Below, one piece after another: positions 8,733-17,109 of a stretch of 57,228 nucleotides of DNA. The DNA comes from Mediterranea sp. (in: CFB group bacteria) (GTDB lineage: Bacteria; Bacteroidota; Bacteroidia; Bacteroidales; Bacteroidaceae). A program made the translations under genes and the position numbers. The notes under the pieces are model-generated. The model saw only the letters and a list, made by a program, of their open reading frames with translations, was not told the origin of the DNA and did no database searches. The stretch lies in the NCBI GenBank assembly GCA_031261805.1, contig JAISIX010000195.1, forward strand, positions 1-57,228, read 5' to 3'. Position 1 is the stretch's first letter. The number at the start of each line of letters is the position of its first letter.

Positions 8733-8817
8733 AGAGGGTGGCACTCCAAGGTTGGAAGAGGGTGGCACTCCAAGGTTGAAGAGGGTGGCACTCCAAGGTT
8801 GGAAGAGGCTCCATGAG
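8657..8817. repeat. 23-24 bp tandem repeat spanning the methyltransferase 3' end
   Basis: Seven head-to-tail copies of GGTTGAAGAGGGTGGCACTCCAA or near variants start at 8657, 8680, 8703, 8727, 8750, 8774 and 8797; the last copy is partial. In copies reading TTGGA...TCCAA the unit ends are inverted. The first three copies are in the methyltransferase reading frame and supply its C-terminal residues; the stop falls in the fourth. The remaining copies fill the 101-bp gap before the dehydratase, the largest gap inside the cluster. Confidence 0.92.
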
Positions 8818-8833
8818 TTTTTAAGTTAAGAAG

Positions 8834-9268
8834 ATGGATAGAGTACCTATAATATATGACGACGGCATTCTCCGCCTGATACCGCAGCGGCCACCGATGG
8901 TGATGGTCGACAAGTTCTTCGGTGTGGAAGGAACCCGTTCGTGGTCGGGACTGACCGTCGCGACCGGCAACCTCTTTTGCCAAGCCGGCTTCCTGCAGGA
9001 GAGCGGCCTGATAGAACACATCGCCCAGTCGGCCGCCGCCCGCATAGGCTACCTCTATGCTACGAGGGGGGAAGAGCCGCCACTGGGTTTCATCGGCTCG
9101 GTGGACAAGTTCAGCCTCCATGCCCTCCCCAAGGTGGGAGAAGAGTTGCTCACCACGCTCACCGTGGTGCAAGAGGTGGGCGACATAACGCTGGTGAGTG
9201 CGCAAGTGGAGGCTGGCGGCCACCCGATAGCCGACTGCCAAATGAAGATATTTATCAAGAAAGAATGA
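8834..9268 (+). CDS. Hotdog-fold 3-hydroxyacyl-ACP dehydratase (FabZ/ApeP-like), first copy
   Basis: 144-aa single hotdog domain. LIPQRPPMVMVDKF near residues 15-28 matches the start of FabZ-like dehydratases of aryl-polyene clusters, and a hotdog helix follows with QESGLIEHIAQSAAA. The role is probably dehydration of the beta-hydroxy intermediate to leave a trans double bond at each round. A second, different hotdog protein occurs at 15542; the pair may work together as in characterised aryl-polyene systems. It overlaps the thioesterase start by ATGA. Confidence 0.75.
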   Translation: MDRVPIIYDDGILRLIPQRPPMVMVDKFFGVEGTRSWSGLTVATGNLFCQAGFLQESGLIEHIAQSAAARIGYLYATRGEEPPLGFIGSVDKFSLHALPKVGEELLTTLTVVQEVGDITLVSAQVEAGGHPIADCQMKIFIKKE

Positions 9269-9708
9269 AACGGAATACAAGTCAACACCCCGCCGCGCTG
9301 ACCAACCGGACCACCTTCAAGGTGCGCTTCAGCGAGGTAGACTCCATGCAGATAGTGTGGCACGGCGAGTACGTGCGCTACTTCGAGGATGGGCGGGAAG
9401 CCTTCGGCAAGCAGTATGGGCTGGACTACATGAGCATCTACCACCATGGCTACCTGGCTCCGCTGGTCGATCTGCAATGCCAGTTCAAACGGCCGCTCAC
9501 CGTGGGCGAGGAGGCCATCGTGGAGACACGCTACATCGCCTGCGAAGCCGCCAAGGTACAGTTTGAGTACGTCATCTACCGAGCCTCCGACCAGAGCGTG
9601 GTAGCCACCGGAAGCACCGTGCAGGTATTTCTCGACAAAGAGCGAGAGCTACAGCTGCTGAACCCACCCTTTTACGCCGAATGGAAAGAGCGATGGAACA
9701 TCCGTTGA
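9265..9708 (+). CDS. 4-hydroxybenzoyl-CoA thioesterase-family (YbgC-like) hotdog protein
   Basis: 147-aa hotdog thioesterase. The family signature is visible as SEVDSMQIVWHGEYVRYFE, with the catalytic Asp in VDSMQ and the HGEYVRYFE helix. It should release or edit acyl chains from ACP or CoA. The ORF track opens 108 codons upstream in frame; the ATG at 9265 is chosen because it overlaps the dehydratase stop (ATGA), gives family length, and excludes low-complexity Arg-rich sequence that is a shadow of the dehydratase. Its 3' end overlaps KS2. Confidence 0.85.
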   Translation: MKRNTSQHPAALTNRTTFKVRFSEVDSMQIVWHGEYVRYFEDGREAFGKQYGLDYMSIYHHGYLAPLVDLQCQFKRPLTVGEEAIVETRYIACEAAKVQFEYVIYRASDQSVVATGSTVQVFLDKERELQLLNPPFYAEWKERWNIR

Positions 9709-11387
9709 ACATCCATCTGACAAGCTGCTCGCTCATCAGCTCGCTGGGCTTTGGGGTGGAGCGGCACGTGGCCGCCATCCAAGCCTACCAAAGCGGAATC
9801 GTGCCACAACCCGCCGGACGAGTCTCCGACGAGCCGATGCTCGCCGCCCTCATAGACCCGGTCTTGCTCAAGCGGCGGGTCGAGGAGAGCCGGCTCACGG
9901 GGTACACCCGCCTGGAACAGCTCTTTATCCTCTGCATACAAGAGGTACTCGAACATTCGGGCGCAGACCTGCAGCAGGCCGACTGTGCCCTGCTGCTATC
10001 CACCACGAAAGGCAACGTCGACCTGCTGGCCACTTCGTCCCTCCTTGCTGCCGACTCTCCCGCCTACCTGTGGAAGATGGCCGAACGCGTTGGGCATCAC
10101 TTCGGGGCGGCCAACCGGGTGGAGGTCATCTCCAACGCCTGCATCTCCGGGCTGTCGGCACTCATCGTAGCCAAGCGCTGGATAGAGAGCGGGCGCTACC
10201 GGCAGGTGGTTGTGGCCGGAGGCGATGTGCTCTCGCACTTTATCACCAGCGGCTTCCATTCGCTCCGCTCGGTCAGCGCCGAACGTTGCCGCCCTTACGA
10301 CAGTCGGCGCGACGGCCTGAGCCTGGGTGAGGCCTGCGGCGCCATCGTGCTGGAAGCTAAGGAGGGTGCCGATGGCATTGTCCTTGCCGGCGGCGCCATC
10401 AGCAATGACGCCAACCACATCACCGGCCCTTCGCGCACAGGCGACGGACTGGCGCTGGCCATCCATCAAGCCTTGGACGAGGCGGGGGTGACTCCCGACG
10501 GGGTCAGCTTCGTCAACGCCCATGGCACAGCCACGGTGTACAACGACGAGATGGAGTCGAAAGCGCTCCATCTGACCGGCTTGGCGGACGTTCCCGTCAA
10601 CAGCCTCAAGTCCTATCTGGGCCATACCTTGGGGGCTTCGGGTATCATTGAGACCATCCTCTGTGCCGAACAGCTGAGGAGTGGGATACTCTACGGCACC
10701 CTCGGCTTTGAGCGCTTAGGCGTGCCGATGCCCATACACGTCAGCTCCCTCCACCAACGGCTCCCCATGCGCTGTTGCGTCAAGACAGCCTCCGGCTTCG
10801 GGGGATGCAACGCCGCCGTGGTGCTCTCGCTGCCTGCCTATTCGCACCCCATCCGCCCGGAAGCGGCGATAGCGGTGCGGACGGACAAGCGCGTCACCCT
10901 CGAGTCGGACCAGGACTTCCACACGTTTATCCGTACGGCCTACAAGGAGCAGGGAGGTAGCAACCCGAAGTTTTACAAGATGGACGACCTCTGCAAATTG
11001 GGGTACGTAGCGGCCGAACAGCTGCTACAAGGCCTTTCCTTCCCACCCGAGAAGATAGGCATCCTACTGGCCAATGCCTCTGCCTCGCTGGATACCGACA
11101 GCAAGCAGCAGGCGCTCATCAGCCAGGAGGGCGACCACGCCGCCAGCCCGGCACTCTTCGTCTACACCCTCCCCAACGTGGTGCTGGGCGAGATTTGCAT
11201 CCGCCACAAGATACAGGGCGAGAACACCTTCTTCGTGAGCCGGGAGTACGACGAGCGCCAGATGGACGAGTATGCACGCATCGTCATGGCGAAGCAGAAG
11301 CTAAGCTGCTGCATCGTAGGTTGGTGCGAACTATATAAGGAACATTATTACGCTACATTTAAAACATTAATATGCCAACACCCATGA
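9681..11387 (+). CDS. Beta-ketoacyl-ACP synthase with an extra C-terminal thiolase-like half (KS2)
   Basis: 568-aa protein. Residues of about 10-380 are a full ketosynthase with Cys154 (SNACISG), His281 (NAHGTATVYND) and Lys310/His315 (KSYLGHTLGASG). The remaining 180 residues contain a segment (about 430-550) that again looks thiolase-fold: GILLANASASLDTD resembles the early KS strand, and LPNVVLGEICIRHKI resembles the helix before the nucleophile; no catalytic Cys motif follows it. Ordinary KS proteins end near 410. The extra half could be a built-in chain-length-factor-like partner. An alternative start is the ATG at 9693. It overlaps the thioesterase by 28 nt and ACP2 at its end. Confidence 0.82.
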   Translation: MERAMEHPLNIHLTSCSLISSLGFGVERHVAAIQAYQSGIVPQPAGRVSDEPMLAALIDPVLLKRRVEESRLTGYTRLEQLFILCIQEVLEHSGADLQQADCALLLSTTKGNVDLLATSSLLAADSPAYLWKMAERVGHHFGAANRVEVISNACISGLSALIVAKRWIESGRYRQVVVAGGDVLSHFITSGFHSLRSVSAERCRPYDSRRDGLSLGEACGAIVLEAKEGADGIVLAGGAISNDANHITGPSRTGDGLALAIHQALDEAGVTPDGVSFVNAHGTATVYNDEMESKALHLTGLADVPVNSLKSYLGHTLGASGIIETILCAEQLRSGILYGTLGFERLGVPMPIHVSSLHQRLPMRCCVKTASGFGGCNAAVVLSLPAYSHPIRPEAAIAVRTDKRVTLESDQDFHTFIRTAYKEQGGSNPKFYKMDDLCKLGYVAAEQLLQGLSFPPEKIGILLANASASLDTDSKQQALISQEGDHAASPALFVYTLPNVVLGEICIRHKIQGENTFFVSREYDERQMDEYARIVMAKQKLSCCIVGWCELYKEHYYATFKTLICQHP

Positions 11388-11668
11388 ATGAATCAACCCA
11401 ACAGACAGAAAGAGAGTTGAGAGACAAACTGAAAGAGCAACTGATTGAGGCGCTGAACTTGGAAGAGGTCACCCCGGCAGAGATAGCCGACGAAGCCCCC
11501 CTGTTCGGTGACGAAGGTCTGGGCCTCGACTCCATCGACGCACTCGAAATCATCTTGATTCTGGAGCGCGAATACGGCATCAAGATAGAGAAGCCGAACG
11601 AGGGGAAGCAGATATTCTACTCCATTCGCAGCTTGGCCGACTACATCCTCGCACACAAACCGGCCTGA
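11372..11668 (+). CDS. Acyl carrier protein (ACP2)
   Basis: 98-aa carrier protein with the phosphopantetheine Ser54 in GLGLDSIDALEI. It is more distant from ACP1 and has a longer N-terminal arm. The start could also be the ATG at 11384, which would overlap the KS2 stop as ATGA, the commonest junction in this operon, and shorten the protein by four residues. It is followed after 3 nt by KS3. Confidence 0.88.
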   Translation: MPTPMNESTQQTERELRDKLKEQLIEALNLEEVTPAEIADEAPLFGDEGLGLDSIDALEIILILEREYGIKIEKPNEGKQIFYSIRSLADYILAHKPA

Positions 11669-11671
11669 CAG

Positions 11672-12874
11672 ATGCGCGTTTACGTCAGTGGAGTGGGGGT
11701 GGTCTCCGGCATCGGCATCGGTGTGGAGGAGAACATGGAGGCCTTGCGACAGGGAAGGCATGGGATGGGGAAGGTGACCCTTTTCCCCACCACCCTTGAT
11801 GTGCCCGTGTCCGAGGTGAAGCTGAGCAATGCCGCGTTGAAACAACGACTGTCGCTCTCGGCGGGACGTACCTTCTCGCGCACGGCCTTGCTGGGCATGA
11901 TGGCGGGTGCGGAGGCGTTGCGCGACGCATCTGTGGACCCTTCCTCCCTGCGTATCGGCCTCCTCTCGGCAACCTCCGTAGGGGGGATGGACTTGAGCGA
12001 ACGTTTCTATGAGACGTTTCGGGAAGACCACCGGAAAGGACGGTTGCGCCAAGTGGCCTCGCACGACTGCGGTGCCTCTACCGAGCAGATGGCGGCCTAT
12101 CTGGGGACGACTCATTATGTGACCACCATCAGCACCGCCTGCTCCTCGGCTGCCAATGCCATCATACTGGGGGCACGCCTCGTCAGGCAGGGTGTGCTGG
12201 ATGTAGCCATCGCCGGAGGCACGGATGCCCTTTGCCGCTTCACGCTCAACGGCTTCCATTCGCTGATGATTCTCGACCGTGCCCATTGCCGGCCCTTCGA
12301 CAATAGTCGTGCCGGGCTGAACTTGGGAGAGGGAGCCGGCTACGTGGTGCTACAGGCGGCCTCTACATTGCGGCGGACACCCTACTGCGAGCTGAGCGGT
12401 TATGCCAACGTAAACGAAGCCTATCACCAGACCGGCAGCTCGCCCGACGGCGATGGTGCCTGGCGCTCCATGGGCGAGGCGCTCCGTATGGCCGGAGTAG
12501 CGCCTCACGAGGTGAGCTACATCAACGTACACGGTACGGGCACCCCCGACAACGACCTGTCGGAGAGCAAGGCTCTCCGCCGTATCTTTGGAGAAGAGGT
12601 GCCGCCGTTTAGCTCCGTCAAGCCCTTTATAGGTCATACACTGGGAGCGTCGGAAGGCATTGAGGCGGTCTACTCCATCCTTGCCATCCAGCGAGGGGTG
12701 ATGTATCCCAGCCTGAACTTCACGACACCCATCGCGGAGACAGGGTTGGTGCCCCTCACGCAACTACGCGAAGGGACCTCCATCCACCACGTGCTCTCCA
12801 ACGCTTTCGGCTTCGGAGGCAACGACTCCTCGCTCCTCTTCTCCGCACTCCTCGAATCCCCTCTTACACCATAG
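11672..12874 (+). CDS. Beta-ketoacyl-ACP synthase (KS3)
   Basis: 400-aa ketosynthase with intact Cys157 (STACSSAANA), His287 (NVHGTGTPDND) and Lys317/His322 (KPFIGHTLGASEG). It is of normal FabF length. It is followed 2 nt later by a Cys-less KS-like protein, the tandem layout of type II KSalpha/KSbeta pairs, so KS3 is the most likely partner in a chain-length-controlling heterodimer. This partner assignment is inference from gene order. Confidence 0.88.
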   Translation: MRVYVSGVGVVSGIGIGVEENMEALRQGRHGMGKVTLFPTTLDVPVSEVKLSNAALKQRLSLSAGRTFSRTALLGMMAGAEALRDASVDPSSLRIGLLSATSVGGMDLSERFYETFREDHRKGRLRQVASHDCGASTEQMAAYLGTTHYVTTISTACSSAANAIILGARLVRQGVLDVAIAGGTDALCRFTLNGFHSLMILDRAHCRPFDNSRAGLNLGEGAGYVVLQAASTLRRTPYCELSGYANVNEAYHQTGSSPDGDGAWRSMGEALRMAGVAPHEVSYINVHGTGTPDNDLSESKALRRIFGEEVPPFSSVKPFIGHTLGASEGIEAVYSILAIQRGVMYPSLNFTTPIAETGLVPLTQLREGTSIHHVLSNAFGFGGNDSSLLFSALLESPLTP

Positions 12875-12876
12875 CC

Positions 12877-13758
12877 ATGCAACCCGTGTACATCCAACAT
12901 ACCGCCTCTATCCATCCGCAAGGGAACCCCGACGGTCTGCCTTGGCTGCCCGCTTGCGAACCGGACTACAAAAGCCTCATCACCAATGCCACCCTCCGTC
13001 GGCGCATGAGCCGCATCGTGAAGATGGGCGTGGCGTGTGGGCTGGCCTGCATAGCCGATGTCGCCTCCGAACAGGTGGGTGGCATCATCACCGCTACCGG
13101 ACTGGGTTGCCTGGCTGATACCGAGAAGTTCCTGGAGACGCTAATCGCCAACAAGGAGCAGTTGCTGAATCCCACCCCGTTTATCCAGTCCACTTTCAAC
13201 ACCATCGGCGCGCAGATAGCCCTGATACGCCAGATACATGCCTACAACATGACCTACGTACACCGGGGCCTTAGCTTCGAAAGCGCCTTGATAGATGCCA
13301 TGATGCAGGTGGCCGAAGGGAACGACAACATCTTGGTGGGCGGCATGGACGAGATGACGGAAACCAGCTACCTCCTCCAGAGACGGATGGGTTTGCTGAA
13401 AGGAGCTCAAGCGGGCGAGGGGGCGCACTTCTTCCTACTCACCCGGGAGGCCGGAACCCATGCGCTGGCGGAGATCTCGGCCATAGAGACTTTTGGCGGG
13501 AAGCACACCCCTCAGGAGATGGACGACCGCGTTCGGCTCTTCCTCGACCGCAACGGCTTGCGGCGGGCAGACATCGGGCGAGTGGTCACGGACGGGGAGT
13601 TTAAGGCTGAGTGTGGCGAGTATCCCACCGCCTCGGCCTATGCCGTATGGAGGAGTGTGCAAGAGTTGCGGCAGTGCCATACTCCTGTGCGCCTGCTGAT
13701 TCGCCACAGCCATCCGGCCCATCAACATTCGTTTATCTTAATGAGAAATTGCGTATGA
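12877..13758 (+). CDS. Ketosynthase-like protein without active-site Cys (chain-length-factor-like)
   Basis: 293-aa protein with thiolase-fold traits (GGIITATGLGCLADTEKF; VGGMDEMTETSYLL) but no nucleophile: the expected TACSxG stretch reads YVHRGLSFESAL (127-138). The C-terminal GHxxGA motif is also missing, and the protein is about 100 residues shorter than a KS. This matches the KS-like/chain-length-factor partners of aryl-polyene clusters, which bind an active KS and shape its pocket. It follows KS3 by 2 nt and overlaps the deacetylase start by ATGA. Confidence 0.75.
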   Translation: MQPVYIQHTASIHPQGNPDGLPWLPACEPDYKSLITNATLRRRMSRIVKMGVACGLACIADVASEQVGGIITATGLGCLADTEKFLETLIANKEQLLNPTPFIQSTFNTIGAQIALIRQIHAYNMTYVHRGLSFESALIDAMMQVAEGNDNILVGGMDEMTETSYLLQRRMGLLKGAQAGEGAHFFLLTREAGTHALAEISAIETFGGKHTPQEMDDRVRLFLDRNGLRRADIGRVVTDGEFKAECGEYPTASAYAVWRSVQELRQCHTPVRLLIRHSHPAHQHSFILMRNCV

Positions 13759-14438
13759 AATTGCTTGCTCTCTTTTGCCTGTTGGCACCCTTCCTCTCAT
13801 GGCTCATCCATGCCTCTTGCAATGTACAGTCCACGCTGTACCTCCGTTACTTTTGTCGCAAACGGACACGTCAAAGGGAGGTGATACTCACCTTCGACGA
13901 CGGGCCGGATCCCCTCCAGACTCCCCAAGTGCTAAGGGTCCTTAGGGCGCATGGCGCCCCCGCTTGTTTCTTCTGCATCGGCAGCAAGATAAAGGGCAAC
14001 GAAGGGCTGCTTCGACAGATGGTTGCCGACGGCCACCTCGTAGGCATCCACTCTTACACGCACTCTTCCTTCTTCCCGTTCTACCGGCTGTCGACCATGA
14101 AAAAAGAGTTGCAAGCTTGCCAAAACGAGATAGAACGAGTAACTTCGCAACCGGTTCGCTTGTTCCGCCCTCCGTTTGGCGTCACCAATCCCACTGTTGC
14201 CAAGGCAGTGCGCCAATTGGGATACAGCCCGATAGGATGGAGCATCCGTACGCTGGATACCTGTACCGGCAACCGGCAGAAGGTGCTCGACCGAGTCAGG
14301 AAGGGGTTGTGCCCGGGAGCGGTCATCTTGCTGCACGACCGGTTGCCCGGTAGCGACCAATTGCTGGAAGAGATATTTCAAATACTGGACCAACGGGGCT
14401 ATACCGTTGTTCCGCTCAATCAACCCGTAGCAGAATGA
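13755..14438 (+). CDS. Polysaccharide deacetylase (NodB/CE4 fold)
   Basis: 227-aa protein with an N-terminal hydrophobic segment (about 4-24) and a CE4 domain: TFDDGPDP (metal-binding Asp-Asp), HSYTHS (metal-binding His pair) and RPPFG. It would remove N- or O-acetyl groups from a sugar at the envelope. In this operon, next to a GT2 protein, it may act on a sugar attached to the pigment or its lipid anchor. The ORF track opens upstream at 13611; the ATG at 13755 is chosen because it overlaps the preceding stop (ATGA) and opens directly with a membrane/signal segment. Confidence 0.85.
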   Translation: MKLLALFCLLAPFLSWLIHASCNVQSTLYLRYFCRKRTRQREVILTFDDGPDPLQTPQVLRVLRAHGAPACFFCIGSKIKGNEGLLRQMVADGHLVGIHSYTHSSFFPFYRLSTMKKELQACQNEIERVTSQPVRLFRPPFGVTNPTVAKAVRQLGYSPIGWSIRTLDTCTGNRQKVLDRVRKGLCPGAVILLHDRLPGSDQLLEEIFQILDQRGYTVVPLNQPVAE

Positions 14439-15076
14439 ATACAATCGCCAAAGCCCTTTTGTGGGCATCCTTTATACTTCTTCCCGCCTGCGTCTATGCA
14501 CAAGAGATGAAGGTCCTGCCGAATCCCGGAGAGCTGGAAAGCCGCCTTGCCCATGAGGCGCAGACGTTGCAATCCATCGAAAGTGACTTTACACAGGTGA
14601 AGTACGTCGATGTGTTCGCCGAGAAGGTGACTTCCAAGGGGAAGTTTTACTACCAAAGGAGCAACAAGATCAGGATGGAGTACTTCCGCCCGATGGACTA
14701 CCTCATCGTCATCAACGGCAGCCAACTCAAGATAGTGTCCGACGGCAAGACAAACATCATGGGCTTGAGCAGCAACCAACTGATGAACCAGATGCAGGAC
14801 ATGTTCACAGCCTGCATGGTGGGCGACCTGTCCCGGATGTCGGCCGGCTACCGGCTCACTTACTTTGAAGACAACCGCTATTACTTGGTCAAGATAAAAC
14901 CCCTCAACAAGGCGGTGCTGGCATACATCGCCGGGATGGAGATTTATATAGACAAGAAAGACATGTCCGTCTACAAGCTACGCCTCAACGAGACCGGGAC
15001 GGACTACACTGAATATGAGTTCTACAACAAGAGATTCAATTCGCTGAAGGATGGGGAGAAGTTCGCGATTCGTTAG
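14435..15076 (+). CDS. LolA-like periplasmic lipoprotein/lipid carrier
   Basis: 213-aa secreted protein with a signal peptide (cleavage likely after VYAQ, about 22). The mature part has the LolA/LppX beta-barrel pattern: SIESDFTQVKYVDVFAEKVTSKGKFYYQRSNKIRMEY near residues 47-83. LolA-family proteins ferry lipidated cargo across the periplasm, and such genes are a regular part of aryl-polyene clusters. Together with the MMPL exporter it probably carries the lipidated pigment to the outer membrane. ATGA overlap with the deacetylase; the 3' end overlaps the lipoprotein gene by 26 nt. Confidence 0.8.
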   Translation: MNTIAKALLWASFILLPACVYAQEMKVLPNPGELESRLAHEAQTLQSIESDFTQVKYVDVFAEKVTSKGKFYYQRSNKIRMEYFRPMDYLIVINGSQLKIVSDGKTNIMGLSSNQLMNQMQDMFTACMVGDLSRMSAGYRLTYFEDNRYYLVKIKPLNKAVLAYIAGMEIYIDKKDMSVYKLRLNETGTDYTEYEFYNKRFNSLKDGEKFAIR

Positions 15077-15542
15077 CCGGGCAGCCTTATGCCTGCTCCT
15101 TGCGGCGCAAATGCTGGTCTCCTGTGCCCCACGTATCAGTAGCGGGGTGAAGGGGGATGTCCCTCCTCTTCCCATCGCACTGACGGAGGGGCAGCCTTCG
15201 CAGAAGTATAACTTCCAGCTGGACTTCCTGAAGCATCACTTCAGTGGCCTGCTGATGGCTCGCCGAATGTCGGCCGGTGAGATACGCATCGTGATGTCGA
15301 CCTACTTTGGGTTGACACTGTTCGATGTCTCTTTCGTAGGAGCGGAGTTTCGGGTAAACAACTGCGTTGAACCTCTGCGGAGGAAGAAGATGCTGAAGTT
15401 GCTGGAGGCCGACTTCAGGCGCCTGTTCCTACCCGGCAAGGAGGGCTATCGGACCTCGGCCGGAAGCAATACCGCCGAACATCTCATCCTCCGCCATCCG
15501 TGGATTCGCCTCACTATCCGTCTGGACCAATTAACGAACTGA
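15051..15542 (+). CDS. Small outer-membrane-type lipoprotein of the pigment cluster (unassigned family)
   Basis: 163-aa protein with a signal sequence ending in the lipobox LVSC (Cys at about 25). The mature domain is predicted alpha/beta with no motif I can name. Aryl-polyene clusters usually encode one small lipoprotein (DUF3261-type), and position plus size fit that role, but family membership is not proven here. It could act as the outer-membrane receptor for the LolA-like carrier, like LolB. The ATG chosen lies inside the LolA-like gene; no better start downstream keeps the signal peptide. Confidence 0.6.
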   Translation: MGRSSRFVSRAALCLLLAAQMLVSCAPRISSGVKGDVPPLPIALTEGQPSQKYNFQLDFLKHHFSGLLMARRMSAGEIRIVMSTYFGLTLFDVSFVGAEFRVNNCVEPLRRKKMLKLLEADFRRLFLPGKEGYRTSAGSNTAEHLILRHPWIRLTIRLDQLTN

Positions 15543-15922
15543 TGATGCTACTCAAAGACTTCTATACCCTCCTGTCCACCGAAGCGGTAGACGACCACAC
15601 CTCAATGTTCCGCCTGGAGCTGAATCCCTCGCACGCCCTTTATCAAGGACATTTCCCCGGACATCCGGTAGTGCCCGGCGTGTGTCAGTTACAGCTTCTC
15701 AAGGAGTGCTTGGAGGGCCTCCTCTCCCAACCGCTGCAATATGCCCGGATAGCCTCTTGCAAGTTTCTCTCTGCCCTCAACCCGCAGGCGACACCCCAAC
15801 TCTCCTTTACCTTGGATTGCCGAAGGACGGAAGCGGGGTTGTTCCTGCTGAAGGCAGAAGGGGTGGCAGGCGGTACCTGCTTCCTTAAACTGAAAGCCAC
15901 ACTAACCCCTGTCCAACGATGA
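15542..15922 (+). CDS. Hotdog-fold 3-hydroxyacyl-ACP dehydratase (FabZ/ApeI-like), second copy
   Basis: 126-aa single hotdog domain with the FabA/FabZ signature HFPGHPVVPGV near residues 36-46, including the catalytic His. The upstream in-frame ATG at 15500 is rejected because it would overlap the lipoprotein gene by 43 nt. The ATG at 15542 overlaps its stop as TGATG and gives the family length. The strongest match to canonical FabZ is here, whereas the copy at 8834 is more divergent; the two may form a heteromer as in studied aryl-polyene systems. Confidence 0.8.
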   Translation: MMLLKDFYTLLSTEAVDDHTSMFRLELNPSHALYQGHFPGHPVVPGVCQLQLLKECLEGLLSQPLQYARIASCKFLSALNPQATPQLSFTLDCRRTEAGLFLLKAEGVAGGTCFLKLKATLTPVQR

Positions 15923-17109
15923 GCATTCCTGTCGACAGCGCTTTTTGGCACGAGAAGTTAAGGGAGTTGGGCATTCTGGTCGTCCTCCCCAGCTACAACA
16001 ACGGGCAGACCCTTGCCACCGTGCTGGACGACGTACGCCGCTATGCCACGGACATCCTGGTAGTCAACGATGGCTCCACCGACCATACGGCGGAGATTCT
16101 CCAGCGGCAGGAAGGCCTCCGCGTCCTTACGCACCCCACTAACGAAGGCAAGGGAGCAGCCCTGAAACATGGTCTCGGCTACGCTAAGGAGCATGGCTTC
16201 CGCTATGCCCTCACGCTCGACTCCGACGGTCAGCACTTCGCCGCCGATATACCCACACTGGTAGAGGCTATCGAAGCCACGCCGGATGCTCTGCTGGTGG
16301 GCGCCCGCAACCTCACCTCAGACAATATGCCGGGCAAGAGCACTTTCGCCAACCGCTTCTCCAACTTCTGGTTCAAGTTGGAAACGGGCATCCGACTGAC
16401 CGATACACAGTCGGGCTATCGCCTCTACCCGGTGCAGCGGATGCGGTTCGACCGATGGTACTACACCGCCAAGTACGAGTTTGAGTTGGAAGCTCTTGTG
16501 TTCACGGCTTGGAGTGGCACGCCGGTGCGAAACGTTCCCGTACACGTCTACTATCCCCCGCGGGAGGAGCGTGTCTCCCACTTCAGGCCTTTCCGCGACT
16601 TTACCCGCATCAGCCTCCTCAATACGGTGTTGGTGCTTATCACCCTGTTGTGGATAGTGCCTCGTCACTTCCTCGGCAAGCTTACGTGGAGCCGTGGCAA
16701 GCGGTTCTTCGCCGAGCACATCACCCAGTCGCCAGAGTCCAACCGTCGTATCACCGCCGCCGTCATGCTGGGCGTTTTCATGGGCATCGTGCCGGTATGG
16801 GGTTATCAGATGCTCCTCACCCTCTTCCTAGCCCACCTGCTACGGCTCAACAAGGTCATTGCCATCGTAGCGGCCAACATCAGCATCCCACCCCTGATGC
16901 CATTCCTGCTCTATGGCAGCTATGCTACCGGTTGCCTCTTGCTGGACAAGCCCGTCAGTTTGCGGCTAAATGAGCTTTCTCTCGAAAATGTGAAATCGGT
17001 CATAGAACAATATTTGGTAGGAAGTATTATCTTTGCGGCAGCTTGCAGCGTTGCGGCGGGAGTCATTGCATTTCTCCTGCTTACCGTTTGCAGAAAGAAA
17101 AAGATATGA
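15919..17109 (+). CDS. Family 2 glycosyltransferase fused to a DUF2062-like membrane domain
   Basis: 396-aa protein. Residues of about 10-235 are a GT-A glycosyltransferase 2 domain: VLPSYNNGQTLA at the start, DILVVNDGSTD, and the metal-binding DSDGQH. A TM segment follows (LLNTVLVLITLLWIVP). The C-terminal 140 residues (RRITAAVMLGVFMGIVPVWG...) match DUF2062, a small membrane domain. It probably transfers a sugar from a nucleotide- or polyprenyl-linked donor to the pigment lipid at the inner membrane. ATGA overlap on both sides. Confidence 0.82.
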   Translation: MSIPVDSAFWHEKLRELGILVVLPSYNNGQTLATVLDDVRRYATDILVVNDGSTDHTAEILQRQEGLRVLTHPTNEGKGAALKHGLGYAKEHGFRYALTLDSDGQHFAADIPTLVEAIEATPDALLVGARNLTSDNMPGKSTFANRFSNFWFKLETGIRLTDTQSGYRLYPVQRMRFDRWYYTAKYEFELEALVFTAWSGTPVRNVPVHVYYPPREERVSHFRPFRDFTRISLLNTVLVLITLLWIVPRHFLGKLTWSRGKRFFAEHITQSPESNRRITAAVMLGVFMGIVPVWGYQMLLTLFLAHLLRLNKVIAIVAANISIPPLMPFLLYGSYATGCLLLDKPVSLRLNELSLENVKSVIEQYLVGSIIFAAACSVAAGVIAFLLLTVCRKKKI

